From Planctomycetota bacterium (lineage in GTDB: Bacteria; Planctomycetota; UBA1135; GCA-002686595): a stretch of DNA of 55,377 bases. The stretch lies in the NCBI GenBank assembly GCA_021413885.1, contig JAIOPM010000009.1:1-55377 (forward strand), given 5' to 3'. The stretch's first letter is position 1. Every line of letters starts with the position of its first letter. The notes below the pieces were generated by a model. It made no database searches. It was not told the origin of the DNA and saw nothing but the letters and a program-made list of their open reading frames with translations. Positions 21,857 through 31,269 of this stretch are shown here, piece by piece. Both the position numbers and the translations under genes were made by a program.

Positions 21857-22933
21857 ATGCACGCCGCGCGCAAGCGAGGGATGTACGTCGGTGGGCGTCC
21901 GGTGCTCGGCTACGAGGTCGTCGATCGCAAGCTCGTGCCGGTTCCCGAAGAAGCGCAGCGCGTGCGCGACATCTTCGAGCTGTACGTCGGGCTCGGCTCG
22001 ATCATGCGCCCGGTCCAAGAGCTCAACGCGCGAGGTTGGCGCATGAAGTCGTGGACCGACAAGCACGGGACGACGCACCACGGCCACCGCTTCGACAAGA
22101 AGAACCTCACGACGATCCTGCGCAACCCCACGTACATCGGGAAGGTCGAGTTCGAGGGACGCCTCTACGACGGCAAGCACGAAGCCATCGTCTCGCAGGA
22201 GCTGTGGGACGCGGCGCGGAGTCGGTCGCACAAGAACGCCACAAGCGGTGCGGCGGAGTTCCGCAATAAGCTCGGCGCGCTGTTGAAGGGGCTCGCCGAG
22301 TGCGGCGTGTGCGGCGCGTCCATGACGCACACACACGTCGGCAACAACGGGCGTCGATGGCGGTACTACGTGTGCCGCACGATTCACGATCGCGGCGCGA
22401 GCGCTTGTCCCGGCAGCCGAATCAGCGCGCCCAAGCTCGACGAGTTCGTGATCGAACGGATCAAGGACATCGGCAAGGATCCGGCGCTCGTTGCGGCGGC
22501 GATCGAGGCCGCGAAGCGATCGGCGGACGCACGTCGACCTGAAGTCGAACGCGATCTGCGCGAGGCCGAGCGCGAGGTGAAGCGCCTGACGGCGGAACGC
22601 GGACACCTGATCGATGGCGTCGCGCGCGGAGCGAAGGGACTGGTCGAGCGGCTCGAAGTGACGGACGACGAACTAGAAGTCGTTGGTCGACGCGCGCGCG
22701 AACTCGCGGCCGAACTCATCGCGCTCGATGCGCGCACGATCGACGAGACCGACCTCCGCGCCGTGCTCGCACAGTTCACGCCGATCTGGGACCAGCTCGT
22801 GACGAGCGAGAAGATCCGCGTCCTCAACCTTCTGATCGAACGAGTCCTCTTCGATGCGCGCGCGTGCGAGGTGGAGATCAGCTTCCGAGCGACGGGGATC
22901 AAGGTGCTCGCGGCGACCAGGAAGTCCGCATGA
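21857..22933 (+). CDS. Large serine recombinase, catalytic domain missing (probable pseudogene)
   Basis: Encodes 358 residues. Recognisable parts are the recombinase domain (YVGGRPVLGYEVVDRKLVPV, then RNPTYIGKVEFEGRLYDGKH), a zinc ribbon with two Cys pairs (CGVCGAS and, about 30 residues on, YVCRTIHDRGASACPG) and a C-terminal coiled coil. The N-terminal resolvase catalytic domain with its active Ser is absent. Homology can be traced upstream of the ATG only to about 21818 (FEREQISERTREK, the segment at the start of the linker helix); beyond that the frame is unrelated and without a start. It should therefore not catalyse recombination. Its 3' end overlaps the next gene in an ATGA arrangement. 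Confidence 0.85.
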   Translation: MHAARKRGMYVGGRPVLGYEVVDRKLVPVPEEAQRVRDIFELYVGLGSIMRPVQELNARGWRMKSWTDKHGTTHHGHRFDKKNLTTILRNPTYIGKVEFEGRLYDGKHEAIVSQELWDAARSRSHKNATSGAAEFRNKLGALLKGLAECGVCGASMTHTHVGNNGRRWRYYVCRTIHDRGASACPGSRISAPKLDEFVIERIKDIGKDPALVAAAIEAAKRSADARRPEVERDLREAEREVKRLTAERGHLIDGVARGAKGLVERLEVTDDELEVVGRRARELAAELIALDARTIDETDLRAVLAQFTPIWDQLVTSEKIRVLNLLIERVLFDARACEVEISFRATGIKVLAATRKSA

Positions 22934-23259
22934 CGACGGTCCGGTTCAAGATCGACCTCGCGAAGCCGAAGCGCGCGCCGAAGCCGCGACCCCCGCCGGT
23001 CGTGCGCGATCCGGGGCCGAGCCGGGCGGCCCGTAGGCTCGCGCTTGCGTACTGGATCGAACGCAAGATCGAAGCGGGCGAGTTGGCGGACTACGCGGCG
23101 GCGGCGCGGTTGCTCGGGGTGAGCCGCGCGCGGATGACGCAGGTGGTGAACATGCTGCTGCTGCCGGTGGAGCTTCAGGAGGAACTGTTGCTCAAACGGC
23201 GAGCGCTCGTGCAGACGGAGACCTGGGATCCTGCGCGCGCGAACGCGTCGACACACTGA
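22930..23259 (+). CDS. Small HTH protein coupled to the recombinase remnant
   Basis: A 109-residue protein from ATG 22930, overlapping the recombinase stop by 4 bp. The N-terminus is Lys/Pro/Arg-rich (FKIDLAKPKRAPKPRPPPVV). The middle has a helix-turn-helix typical of the KorB/ParB or Cro-like type: ADYAAAARLLGVSRARMTQV followed by VNMLLLPVELQEELL. Small HTH genes placed directly after a large serine recombinase are common on integrative elements. It is likely to bind DNA; whether it regulates the (now truncated) recombinase is unknown. Confidence 0.72.
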   Translation: MTTVRFKIDLAKPKRAPKPRPPPVVRDPGPSRAARRLALAYWIERKIEAGELADYAAAARLLGVSRARMTQVVNMLLLPVELQEELLLKRRALVQTETWDPARANASTH

Positions 23260-23359
23260 CCGTCACGAGCCGGAGCCTGGCCCTCGAATCGAATAGAATC
23301 GGCGCGTCTTGCCGCCATGACGATCCCGCCGACGCGCGGGCCTCTGGAGTGTCCCTCGC

Positions 23360-26300
23360 ATGCTGCTCGTTCGACTGTTCCTGGTTCTTCTTTCGGTCGT
23401 GTCGTGTACGAGCGCGCCGACACTACCGTCGACACAACGCGACCCTCCGACGCCGACGACCGACGCAGCGCTCGAGAGCGGAGCGAAGTCCGGTGATCCC
23501 GACGAATCGGCAGAAGCACCTCAGTCGATTTCTCCCGTCGCGATCGTCGACTTTGCTCGCGAGCGCACGCTCATCGAGGAGTCCAAGTCGGCGCGCGAGG
23601 CCTCCGACTACGAGACGGCGCGCGTCAGGGCAGCCGCCGCCGTCGACTCGCTCTTGGCGCGACCGGAGGGGAAGCAAGAAGGGGCGTGGCTCGCGCTGTT
23701 GGAATCCGCGGGCATGGCAGCGAACGATGCCCAAGACTCGCGCATGGCGAACGCCGCCTGGCAGCGGGTCTACGACGTGCGTCTCGCGACCTTGCCAGAC
23801 GACCACCCCGATCTGCAGACGGCGCGGGTGAACCTGGCACTGACGATCAAGGCGCTGGGCGACCTCTCCGGCGCGCGGGCGCTGGAAGAGAAGGTGCTTG
23901 AGGTCCGATCGCGCGCGCTACCCGACGATCACCCCGATCTGCAGGCTGCGCGGGAGAACCTCGCCGGCACTCTCTACAGGCTCGGCGACCTATCCGGCGC
24001 GCGGGCGCTGGAGGAGAAAGTGCTCGAGGTCCGCTCACGCACGCTGCCCGACGACCATCCCGATTTGCAGGCTGCGCGGGGGAACCTGGCAGTGACGATC
24101 AAGGCGCTGGGCGATCTGGCCGGCGCGCGGGCCTTGCAGGAGAAGGTGCTCGAGGTCTGCTCGCGCACACTTTCGGACGACCACCCCGATCTTCAGTGGG
24201 CACGGGGGAACCTCGCCACGACGATCAAGGCGCTGGGTGATCTCACGGGCGCGCGAACCTTGGAGGAAAGGGTGCTCGAGGTCCGCTCACGCATGCTGCC
24301 CGACGACCACCCCGATCTGCTGCGAACGCGTCTGAACCTCGCCGGCACTCTCTATAGGCTCGGCGACCTATCCGGCGCGCGGGCGCTGGAGGAGAAAGTG
24401 CTCGAGGTCCGCTCACGCACGCTGCCCGACAACCACCCCGATCTGCAGGCTGCGCGGGGGAACCTGGCAGTGACGATCAAGGCGCTGGGCGATCTGGCCG
24501 GCGCGCGGGCCTTGCAGGAGAAGGTGCTCGAGGTCTGCTCGCGCACACTTCCGGACGACCACCCCGATCTGCAGGACGCGCGGCAAAGCCTGGCCGCCAC
24601 GATCAGCGCACTGGGCGATCTCGCGGGCGCGCGGGCGCTGGAGGAGAAGGTGCTCGAGGTCCGCTCACGCACGCTGCCCGACGACCACCCCGATCTGCAG
24701 GACGCGCGGCAAAACCTGGCCGCCGAGATCAGCGCACTGGGCGATCTCGCGGGCGCGCGGGCGCTGGAGGAGAAGGTGCTCGAGGTCCGATCGCGCACGT
24801 TGCCCGACGACCACCCCGATCTGCAGGACGCGCGGCAAAACCTGGCCGCCACGCTGTACGTGCTCGTAGATCTCGCGGGCGCGCGGGCGCTGGACGAGAA
24901 GGTGCTCGAGGTCCGATCACGCACGCTGCCCGACGACCACCCCGATCTGCAGGACGCGCGGCAAAACCTGGCCGCCACGATCAGCGCACTGGGCGATCTC
25001 GCGGGCGCGCGGGCGCTGGAGGAGAAGGTGCTCGAGGTCCGCTCACGCACGCTGCCCGACGACCATCCCGATCTGCAGTGGGCACGGACGAACCTTGCCG
25101 TCACGCTGTACGTGCTCGGCGATCTCGCGGGCGCGCGGGCCTTGCAGGAGAAGGTGCTCGCGGTCTGCTCGCGCACACTTCCGGACGACCACCCCGATCT
25201 GCAGGACGCGCGGCAGCGCCTCGCCTGGACGCTCGGCGCTCAACTCGCTCGCGCGGACCGCATGCCACAGCGGGCGCGAGAAGGAAGCAGAGCGACAGCG
25301 GCAGGGAGGGATCGATGCACGGATCTGATCGGCGCCTGCTGCCTAGCCCAGGTGCACGCGGCACGAGCGGCGATCCTGGAGGGTCCGGGCCGTGAGGCGG
25401 AGGAGCGCTGTTCCAGCTTGGCGCAGAAGCTCGACGCGTCCGTGTCGTTCGCGCAGGGATACGGCGTGTTCGATCCGCTGCGCGAGCTCGAGTCGCCGTC
25501 TTTCGTGCTCGCGGAAACGACGCGTGGTGCCGCGCTCATTGCGGCCCAACTCACCCGCGGAGCGGCAACTGCGCCGAAGTACGCTGAGCTGCGCGATGAG
25601 CTGCGACACGCGAGCGACGCGCTCGCGGGTCTCGCCCTGGTGGGCACGACGAGCGTGGAGTTCGATCGCGCGCGCACCAAGCGGGAAGCGTTGGAGCGCG
25701 AGCTCGTTGCTCTTGCACGCGATTTGTCGGGCGGGAAGGATGGCAACGTCGATCTGGACGTTGGGTCGCTTGCCGGAAGACTCGCGGAACGCGAGGCCGC
25801 CGTGAGCTTCCGGCGGTACACGAAGTGGCAGTTCGAAGTCACCGACCAACTCGACTCCACGGGTCGACCCGCGGTCCGCGAGACCTCGGCCGCAAGCCTG
25901 TGCGCGTTCGTGGTGAGGAGTGGATCCGAGAACGCCGGCGCTGCCCATCGAGAGCTCACGCTCGTCGACCTCGGACCGATCGAGCCGATCGAGGCCGCGG
26001 CGCGCAGGTGGCGCGACACGATCGGTGTGGGCGCGGAGCGCGGCCTCGCGGCGAGCTCCGGTCCCGACGAGCTCCGCGCGCGCGGCGAGGAATTGCGCAG
26101 GCTCGTGTTCGACCCGTTGCTTGCGGCTCTCGGCGACGCGAGTCACGTCGTGGTCGCGCTCGACGACGTGCTGCACCTCGTTCCGCTCGAAGCGTTGCCG
26201 CTCGCGGATTCGAAGGAACTCGTCGGCGATCGGTGGCGGATCGAGACGCGGGCGACGCTGACGGAGTTGTTGTCGACGTCGCCCGATCCGACCGGCAGCG

Positions 26301-27145
26301 CGCTCGTCGCGTTCGGAGGAGCATCGTTCAACGTCACTCCGCTCGAGCTGTCTGCGCAAGATGTCGCCGAGATCGAAGACGAGCAGCCGGTCCAGGTCGC
26401 CTCGCTCCTGCGCGGCTCGGCTTGGGAGCGTGGCTTCACGCCGCTGACGCACACCGGTGATGAAGCGCGCGGAATCGGCGCTCTCTACACGGAGATCTAC
26501 GAGGACGAACGTCCGGCGCTGGTGCTGGAGAAGCGCAAGGCTTCTCGCGAGGCGCTAGTCGAGCTCGCCCCGAAGGCGCGCTTTCTCCACGTCGCGACGC
26601 ACGGATGGTTCGCACCGGAGTCGATCAAGTCGTGGAGTGATCCCGAGCCGCTGGACAAGTTGAGCGGGCTCGGGATGAGGATGAGCAGCGAGGAGCAAGT
26701 GCGTGGGATGAGCCCAATGCTCCTGTGCGGACTCGCGCTCGCGGGAGCCAATTTGCCCGAAGACGCCGTTGGTCGCGCTCCTGGATTGATCACGGCCGAC
26801 GAACTCTCCACGCTCGACCTCTCGAACTGCGAACTCGCGGTGCTCTCAGCCTGTGACACCAACGTCGGCGAACGCCGCGCGGGCCAAGGCGTCGCCTCGT
26901 TGCAGAAAGCGCTTCAGATGGCGGGCGCGCGCTCCGTGATCACGTCGCTGTGGAAGGTCCCCGACGAAGCGACCAAGGACCTGATGCTCGACTTCTACCG
27001 ACGCCTCTGGGTCGAGAAGAAGCCGAAGTGGCAAGCGCTGTGGGAGGCGAAGACGAAGCTGCGCAACGCGAAGGGCCCCGACGGCAAGCCGCTCTACACG
27101 ACGCGCGACTGGGCGGCGTGGGTGCTCACGGGCGTGCCGGACTAG
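23360..27145 (+). CDS. TPR-CHAT domain lipoprotein (paralogue 2)
   Basis: A 1261-residue protein. MLLVRLFLVLLSVVSCTSAP is a lipoprotein signal with lipobox VVSC, followed by a Pro/Thr/Asp-rich linker instead of the PPC-like domain found in the other two copies. Residues 145-606 are eleven TPR units of exactly 42 residues (consensus LPDDHPDLQ..R.NLA and LGDLAGARALEEKVLEVRSR). A helical linker leads to the CHAT domain with His1081 in LHVATHGWF and Cys1165 in LSACDTNVG; their spacing of 84 residues is the same in all three paralogues. A lipid-anchored, extracytoplasmic protease-like role on protein partners bound by the TPR superhelix is inferred. The third paralogue begins 35 bp downstream. Confidence 0.92.
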   Translation: MLLVRLFLVLLSVVSCTSAPTLPSTQRDPPTPTTDAALESGAKSGDPDESAEAPQSISPVAIVDFARERTLIEESKSAREASDYETARVRAAAAVDSLLARPEGKQEGAWLALLESAGMAANDAQDSRMANAAWQRVYDVRLATLPDDHPDLQTARVNLALTIKALGDLSGARALEEKVLEVRSRALPDDHPDLQAARENLAGTLYRLGDLSGARALEEKVLEVRSRTLPDDHPDLQAARGNLAVTIKALGDLAGARALQEKVLEVCSRTLSDDHPDLQWARGNLATTIKALGDLTGARTLEERVLEVRSRMLPDDHPDLLRTRLNLAGTLYRLGDLSGARALEEKVLEVRSRTLPDNHPDLQAARGNLAVTIKALGDLAGARALQEKVLEVCSRTLPDDHPDLQDARQSLAATISALGDLAGARALEEKVLEVRSRTLPDDHPDLQDARQNLAAEISALGDLAGARALEEKVLEVRSRTLPDDHPDLQDARQNLAATLYVLVDLAGARALDEKVLEVRSRTLPDDHPDLQDARQNLAATISALGDLAGARALEEKVLEVRSRTLPDDHPDLQWARTNLAVTLYVLGDLAGARALQEKVLAVCSRTLPDDHPDLQDARQRLAWTLGAQLARADRMPQRAREGSRATAAGRDRCTDLIGACCLAQVHAARAAILEGPGREAEERCSSLAQKLDASVSFAQGYGVFDPLRELESPSFVLAETTRGAALIAAQLTRGAATAPKYAELRDELRHASDALAGLALVGTTSVEFDRARTKREALERELVALARDLSGGKDGNVDLDVGSLAGRLAEREAAVSFRRYTKWQFEVTDQLDSTGRPAVRETSAASLCAFVVRSGSENAGAAHRELTLVDLGPIEPIEAAARRWRDTIGVGAERGLAASSGPDELRARGEELRRLVFDPLLAALGDASHVVVALDDVLHLVPLEALPLADSKELVGDRWRIETRATLTELLSTSPDPTGSALVAFGGASFNVTPLELSAQDVAEIEDEQPVQVASLLRGSAWERGFTPLTHTGDEARGIGALYTEIYEDERPALVLEKRKASREALVELAPKARFLHVATHGWFAPESIKSWSDPEPLDKLSGLGMRMSSEEQVRGMSPMLLCGLALAGANLPEDAVGRAPGLITADELSTLDLSNCELAVLSACDTNVGERRAGQGVASLQKALQMAGARSVITSLWKVPDEATKDLMLDFYRRLWVEKKPKWQALWEAKTKLRNAKGPDGKPLYTTRDWAAWVLTGVPD
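23792..25177 (+). repeat. Eleven tandem 126-bp TPR units
   Basis: Units start every 126 bp from 23792 with no length change; a partial twelfth unit starts at 25178. Several units differ by only a few bases, and higher-order pairing is visible (units 2-3 resemble units 5-6). Unit 9 has a Gly-to-Val change in the LGDLAGARAL core. The repetition is at DNA level, including synonymous positions. Confidence 0.95.
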
Positions 27146-27179
27146 AATCGCGCGCCCTGCCCTTGTCCACTTGATCGCG

Positions 27180-30100
27180 ATGATCCACTGGCTCGCACCC
27201 TGCGCTTTCGTCGCGCTCGCTTCGACTCCGCGCGCACAACGGCTCGAGGCCGACCGTACGCTCGAGATCACGCTCGGAGCGGAGGATCCGCTCCTCGCAG
27301 GTCATGGCCCCTCGCGTTCGTTCGAGTACGTCATGGACTGCGACGGCACGCTCCACGTTTGGGCCGCGTCGAAGGACTTCGATCCGATCTTGCGCATCGC
27401 GCGCGCCGACGGAACGCTCCTCACCGAGGACGACGACTCCGGCGGCGGCACGACGGCGTACGTCGTGCTCACAGTCACGCATGGCCGGCGTTGCACGCTC
27501 ACCGTCGCGAGCAAGGTCGCGGGCTCCGCGGGCAGACTCGACGTGCACGTCAGTGAGGTTGCGGAGGGCCACGCCGATTTCTCCGCGGAGCGCACACTGA
27601 TCGGAGAAGCGAACGCGGCGCTGAAGACATCCGACTACGCGACGGCGCGCGCGAAGGCGTCGGCGGTGGTCGACGCGCTGCTCGCTCGAGGGGATACAGG
27701 ACGCGGCAAAGCGTGGTTGGGACTCCTGGACGAAGTCGGGCAGTTGGCTCGCAACGCGCAGGACACGCGCGCAGCGAATCGCGCGTGGCAATCCGCTCTC
27801 GACGCACGAGAGAAGGCGTTGCCGGACGAACACCCCGACCTGCAGAGGTCGCGGGGGAACCTCGCCGTCACCATCCGAGAGCTCGGCGACCTGCAGGGCG
27901 CGCGGTTGCTGGAAGAGAAGGTCCTCGAGGTCCTCTCGCGCACGCTCCCCGACGAGCATCCGGACCTGCAGCGGGCGCGGATGAACCTGGCCGCCACGAA
28001 GTACTCGCTCGGCGACGTGCATGGCGCGCGGGCGCAATTCGAGAAGCTGGTCGAGGTCTACTCGCGCACGCTGCCCGAAGGAGACACCGAGCTGCAGCGC
28101 GCGCGGTCGAACCTGGCCGTCACGAACAAGGTGCTCGGCGACTTGCACGGCGCGCGTGCGCAGTTCGAGAAGGTGGTCGAGGTCTACTCGCGCACGCTGC
28201 CCGACGATCATCCCGAGCTGCAGGGCGCGCGCATGAACTTGGCCGCCACGATGCTCGATCTCGGCGACCTGCACGGCGCGCGGGCGCTCCAGGAAAAGGT
28301 GCTTGCAGTCAGTTCGCGCACGCTGCCCGACGAGCACCCCGCACTGCAGCGAGCGCGGACCAACCTGTCCGCCACGTTGCACGCCCTCCGCGACTTGCAA
28401 GGTGCGCGGGCCCTCCAAGAGAAGGTGCTCGAGGTCGATTCCCGCAACCTGCCGGACGAACATCCCGATCTGCAGCGAGCGCGGAACAACCTCGCCGTCA
28501 CGATCGGCGATCTCGGCGACCTGCAGGGCGCGCTGGCGCTGAAGGAGAAGGTGCTCGACGTTCTCTCGCGCACGCTGCCCGACGATCACCCCGACTTGCA
28601 GGCGGCGCGGCTGAACGTCGCCATTTCGATGCGCATGCTCGGCGAGTTGCAGAGAGCGCACGTGCTGGAGGCGAAGGTGGTCGAGGTTCGCTCGAGCACA
28701 CTTCCCGACGAGCACCCACAGCTGCAGACGGCCCGTCAGACCCTGGCCGCCACGCTCTTCGAGCTCGGCGACATGCGCGGCGCGCGGGAGCAACTCGAGA
28801 AAGTGGTCGAAGTCTCCTCGAGGACCCTGCCCGACGATCACCCGGAGCTACAAAAAGCGCGGGCGAGCCTGACCATCGCGATCGCCGCCGAGATCGCTTG
28901 CGCGTCGGCCCGGGCCGAAGCGCGAGACGAATCGGGCGAGGCCAGAGCGCGCTGCGTCGAGCTGATCGCGGCGCGCTGTCGCTCGCAGACGTCCGCAGCT
29001 CGCGCCGTGCTGCTCGAGGCCTCGCCGCGGGAAGCCGAAGCTCGTTGTCGAGCACTCGGTGACGGCCTGGACTACGCGCTATCGCTGGGCTTGGGCTACG
29101 GCGTCTTTGCGCGCTCGACCGAACTCGATGCGCCGTGCTTCGTGCTGTCGGAAACGACGCGCGGCGCAGCGCTCGGTTCGGCACGCTTGATGCGCCTCGC
29201 GGGGAACTCTCCGCGCTACGCCGAGCTCGAGAGCGAACTCGAGACGCGCAATGCCGAGCTCGCAACGCTCGCGCGGAAGGGCGTGACGAGTGAAGAGTTA
29301 CGCGAAGCGCTTGCACGCCGCGAGAGCGTCGAGCGTGAGCTGGTGGCGCTGGCCCGAGATCTTGCGGGCGAATCCTCGCCTGGGCTCCAGCTCGACGCCG
29401 ACACGCTCGCCGCGAAGCTTGCGCCGGAGGACGCAGTGGTGGCCTTTCGCCGTTATGTGCGCCGGAGCCTGACGATCGCTCGGAGCGAGGACGTCTCGTC
29501 GCCGACCCTGGTCTCGGAGTTGTCCGTGGACAGTCTCTGCGCCTTCGTGGTGCGAAGAAAGGACGCTGGAGGAAACGCCGCTCTGCTCGCGCGCGTGGAG
29601 CTCGGCCCGATCGCGGCAATCGAGAGTGCGGTGAACACTTGGCGCGAAGGTCTCGGTGTCGAGGCGGGTCGCGGTCTGACGGTCACCGCGCAGCCCGCGT
29701 CGGCGACCCTGACGGAACGAGGTCACGCACTTCGGCGCTTGCTCTTCGATCCGCTCGCGGAGCAGCTCGCGGATGCGAGCTGCGTCATTCTCGTTCTCGA
29801 CGATGTGCTGCACCTCGTGCCCTTCGACGCGCTGCCTCGAGGCGGATCTGCCCAAGGCTTGCTCGGCGACCAACTGCGGATCGAGACGCGCGCGACGGTC
29901 ACGGAGTTGTTGGCAGTCGCGCCGGCGCCCGCGGGGCCGGGTCATCTCGTGGCGGTCGGCGACGTGGCGTTCGACTCGGAATCGACCGATCGGGACACGA
30001 CCGCGCTCGACTCTTCCACGGCGCTCGCGAGTCTCGACGCAGCAAGCCCAGTGCTTCCGCGGCGCGAGCTGCCGGGGATCCTGCGCGGCGGGAGCTTTGG

Positions 30101-30815
30101 CGGCTTCGGTCGGCTGCCCTCAACCGGGCCGGAGGTCGATGCGCTCGCAACGTCCTTCGCGAAGGCGTTCGGCTCGCAGGGAGAAGCGCAGGTCCTGCGC
30201 AAGGCCGACGCGACGCGAGAGCGGCTGATCGAGGTCGCACCGCGCGCACGCTGGCTCCACGTGGCGACGCACGGGTGGTTCGCGCCGGAGTCGATTTGCT
30301 CTTGGCAGGATCCCGAGCCGTTGGACAAGCACACCGGTTTGGGGATGAGCCTGTCGGGCGAAGAACAGGTGAAGGGCATGAGCCCGATGCTCTTGTGCGG
30401 CCTCGCGCTCGCGGGCGCGAATCTGCCGGAGAATGAACTCGGTCGCGCGCCGGGCCTGATCACGGCGGACGAGATCGCCGCGCTGGATCTCACGAACTGC
30501 GAGCTCGCTGTACTCAGCGCCTGCGACACCAACGTCGGCGAGCGACGCGCGGGTCAGGGCGTCGCGAGCTTGCAGAAGGCGCTTCAGATGGCGGGCGCAC
30601 GCAGCGTGATCACGAGTCTTTGGAAAGTGCCCGACGAAGCGACGAAGGACCTGATGCTCGACTTCTACCGCCGCCTCTGGGTCGAGAAGAAACCGAAGTG
30701 GCAAGCGCTGTGGGAGGCGAAGCAGAAGCTGCGCGACGCGAAGGGTCCCGACGGCAAGCCGATGTACACGACGCGCGACTGGGCGGCGTGGGTGCTGACC
30801 GGCGATCCCAACTGA
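27180..30815 (+). CDS. Exported TPR-CHAT domain protein (paralogue 3)
   Basis: A 1211-residue protein; ATG 27180 (MIHWLAPCAFVALASTPRAQ) gives a clean signal peptide, while the TTG nine bases upstream is less likely. Residues of about 25-130 are the PPC-like domain with TEDDDSGGGTTAYV. Eight 42-residue TPR units (27819-28826) follow, then a helical region and the CHAT domain with His1031 (LHVATHGWF) and Cys1115 (LSACDTNVG). The ending KPMYTTRDWAAWVLTGDPN closely matches the other two copies. It follows paralogue 2 after 34 bp in the same direction and is probably co-transcribed with it. Predicted location is the periplasm or cell surface; target proteins are unknown. Confidence 0.92.
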   Translation: MIHWLAPCAFVALASTPRAQRLEADRTLEITLGAEDPLLAGHGPSRSFEYVMDCDGTLHVWAASKDFDPILRIARADGTLLTEDDDSGGGTTAYVVLTVTHGRRCTLTVASKVAGSAGRLDVHVSEVAEGHADFSAERTLIGEANAALKTSDYATARAKASAVVDALLARGDTGRGKAWLGLLDEVGQLARNAQDTRAANRAWQSALDAREKALPDEHPDLQRSRGNLAVTIRELGDLQGARLLEEKVLEVLSRTLPDEHPDLQRARMNLAATKYSLGDVHGARAQFEKLVEVYSRTLPEGDTELQRARSNLAVTNKVLGDLHGARAQFEKVVEVYSRTLPDDHPELQGARMNLAATMLDLGDLHGARALQEKVLAVSSRTLPDEHPALQRARTNLSATLHALRDLQGARALQEKVLEVDSRNLPDEHPDLQRARNNLAVTIGDLGDLQGALALKEKVLDVLSRTLPDDHPDLQAARLNVAISMRMLGELQRAHVLEAKVVEVRSSTLPDEHPQLQTARQTLAATLFELGDMRGAREQLEKVVEVSSRTLPDDHPELQKARASLTIAIAAEIACASARAEARDESGEARARCVELIAARCRSQTSAARAVLLEASPREAEARCRALGDGLDYALSLGLGYGVFARSTELDAPCFVLSETTRGAALGSARLMRLAGNSPRYAELESELETRNAELATLARKGVTSEELREALARRESVERELVALARDLAGESSPGLQLDADTLAAKLAPEDAVVAFRRYVRRSLTIARSEDVSSPTLVSELSVDSLCAFVVRRKDAGGNAALLARVELGPIAAIESAVNTWREGLGVEAGRGLTVTAQPASATLTERGHALRRLLFDPLAEQLADASCVILVLDDVLHLVPFDALPRGGSAQGLLGDQLRIETRATVTELLAVAPAPAGPGHLVAVGDVAFDSESTDRDTTALDSSTALASLDAASPVLPRRELPGILRGGSFGGFGRLPSTGPEVDALATSFAKAFGSQGEAQVLRKADATRERLIEVAPRARWLHVATHGWFAPESICSWQDPEPLDKHTGLGMSLSGEEQVKGMSPMLLCGLALAGANLPENELGRAPGLITADEIAALDLTNCELAVLSACDTNVGERRAGQGVASLQKALQMAGARSVITSLWKVPDEATKDLMLDFYRRLWVEKKPKWQALWEAKQKLRDAKGPDGKPMYTTRDWAAWVLTGDPN
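27819..28826 (+). repeat. Eight tandem 126-bp TPR units
   Basis: Units begin every 126 bp from 27819, with a partial ninth unit from 28827. They share the LPDEHPDLQRAR pattern but are more diverged than the array in the preceding gene; unit 3 has lost the HP signature (LPEGDTELQ). Confidence 0.93.
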
Positions 30816-31266
30816 CGTGCGACACCTTGGGGCGCGAGAACGATTCCGCCTCGGCGTGCACGACTTAACAGAAAAACGGCGCTCTCAGAGAGTTCGAAGA
30901 ACGATCGAGCATGGGGTCCGATCATCCTCGACGTGATCCAGAACGGGCACCCGATCGTCCCGGTGCAAACTGAGAACGCACCGTCGGAAACACCGCGCGC
31001 ATCTCGCGACGAGTGCGCGACTTGTGACCGCCTCGCGAAGCACGCTCTCGGCGCGCTGTTCAGCGCTCGCCGCGAGTTCGCAGCGGCGCGAAAGAAGAGA
31101 TGGCTCCCCGATGGATGGGGGCTCGTGCGAACTCGGAATGCTGAACGGCGGGGCGAAGGAGGCCCTACAGACCATGCGCGTGCGAATCGCCGGGGAGCAA
31201 GGATTCGAAGACGGGCTGGTCGAGGAAGATGGGGGAGGTTGGAGCGTACGTTAGCCCAGACGTCCC
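30816..31266. other. Gene-free gap after the TPR-CHAT pair
   Basis: Several open frames cross this 450-bp region on both strands, but none has convincing composition, a ribosome-binding site or a recognisable motif. A more AT-rich patch at 30868-30900 includes a run of five A. I see no terminator hairpin of note. Confidence 0.4.
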
Positions 31267-31269
31267 GTG

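Noticed and set aside
23792..25177. CRISPR-like regular repetition
   Set aside because: The period is 126 bp with the whole unit conserved and no unique spacers; it translates into TPR units in one frame.
22930..30815. Gasdermin or Craspase-type immune locus around TPR-CHAT genes
   Set aside because: No gasdermin-sized partner, cas gene or guide array is found next to any of the three genes, and all three have export signals.
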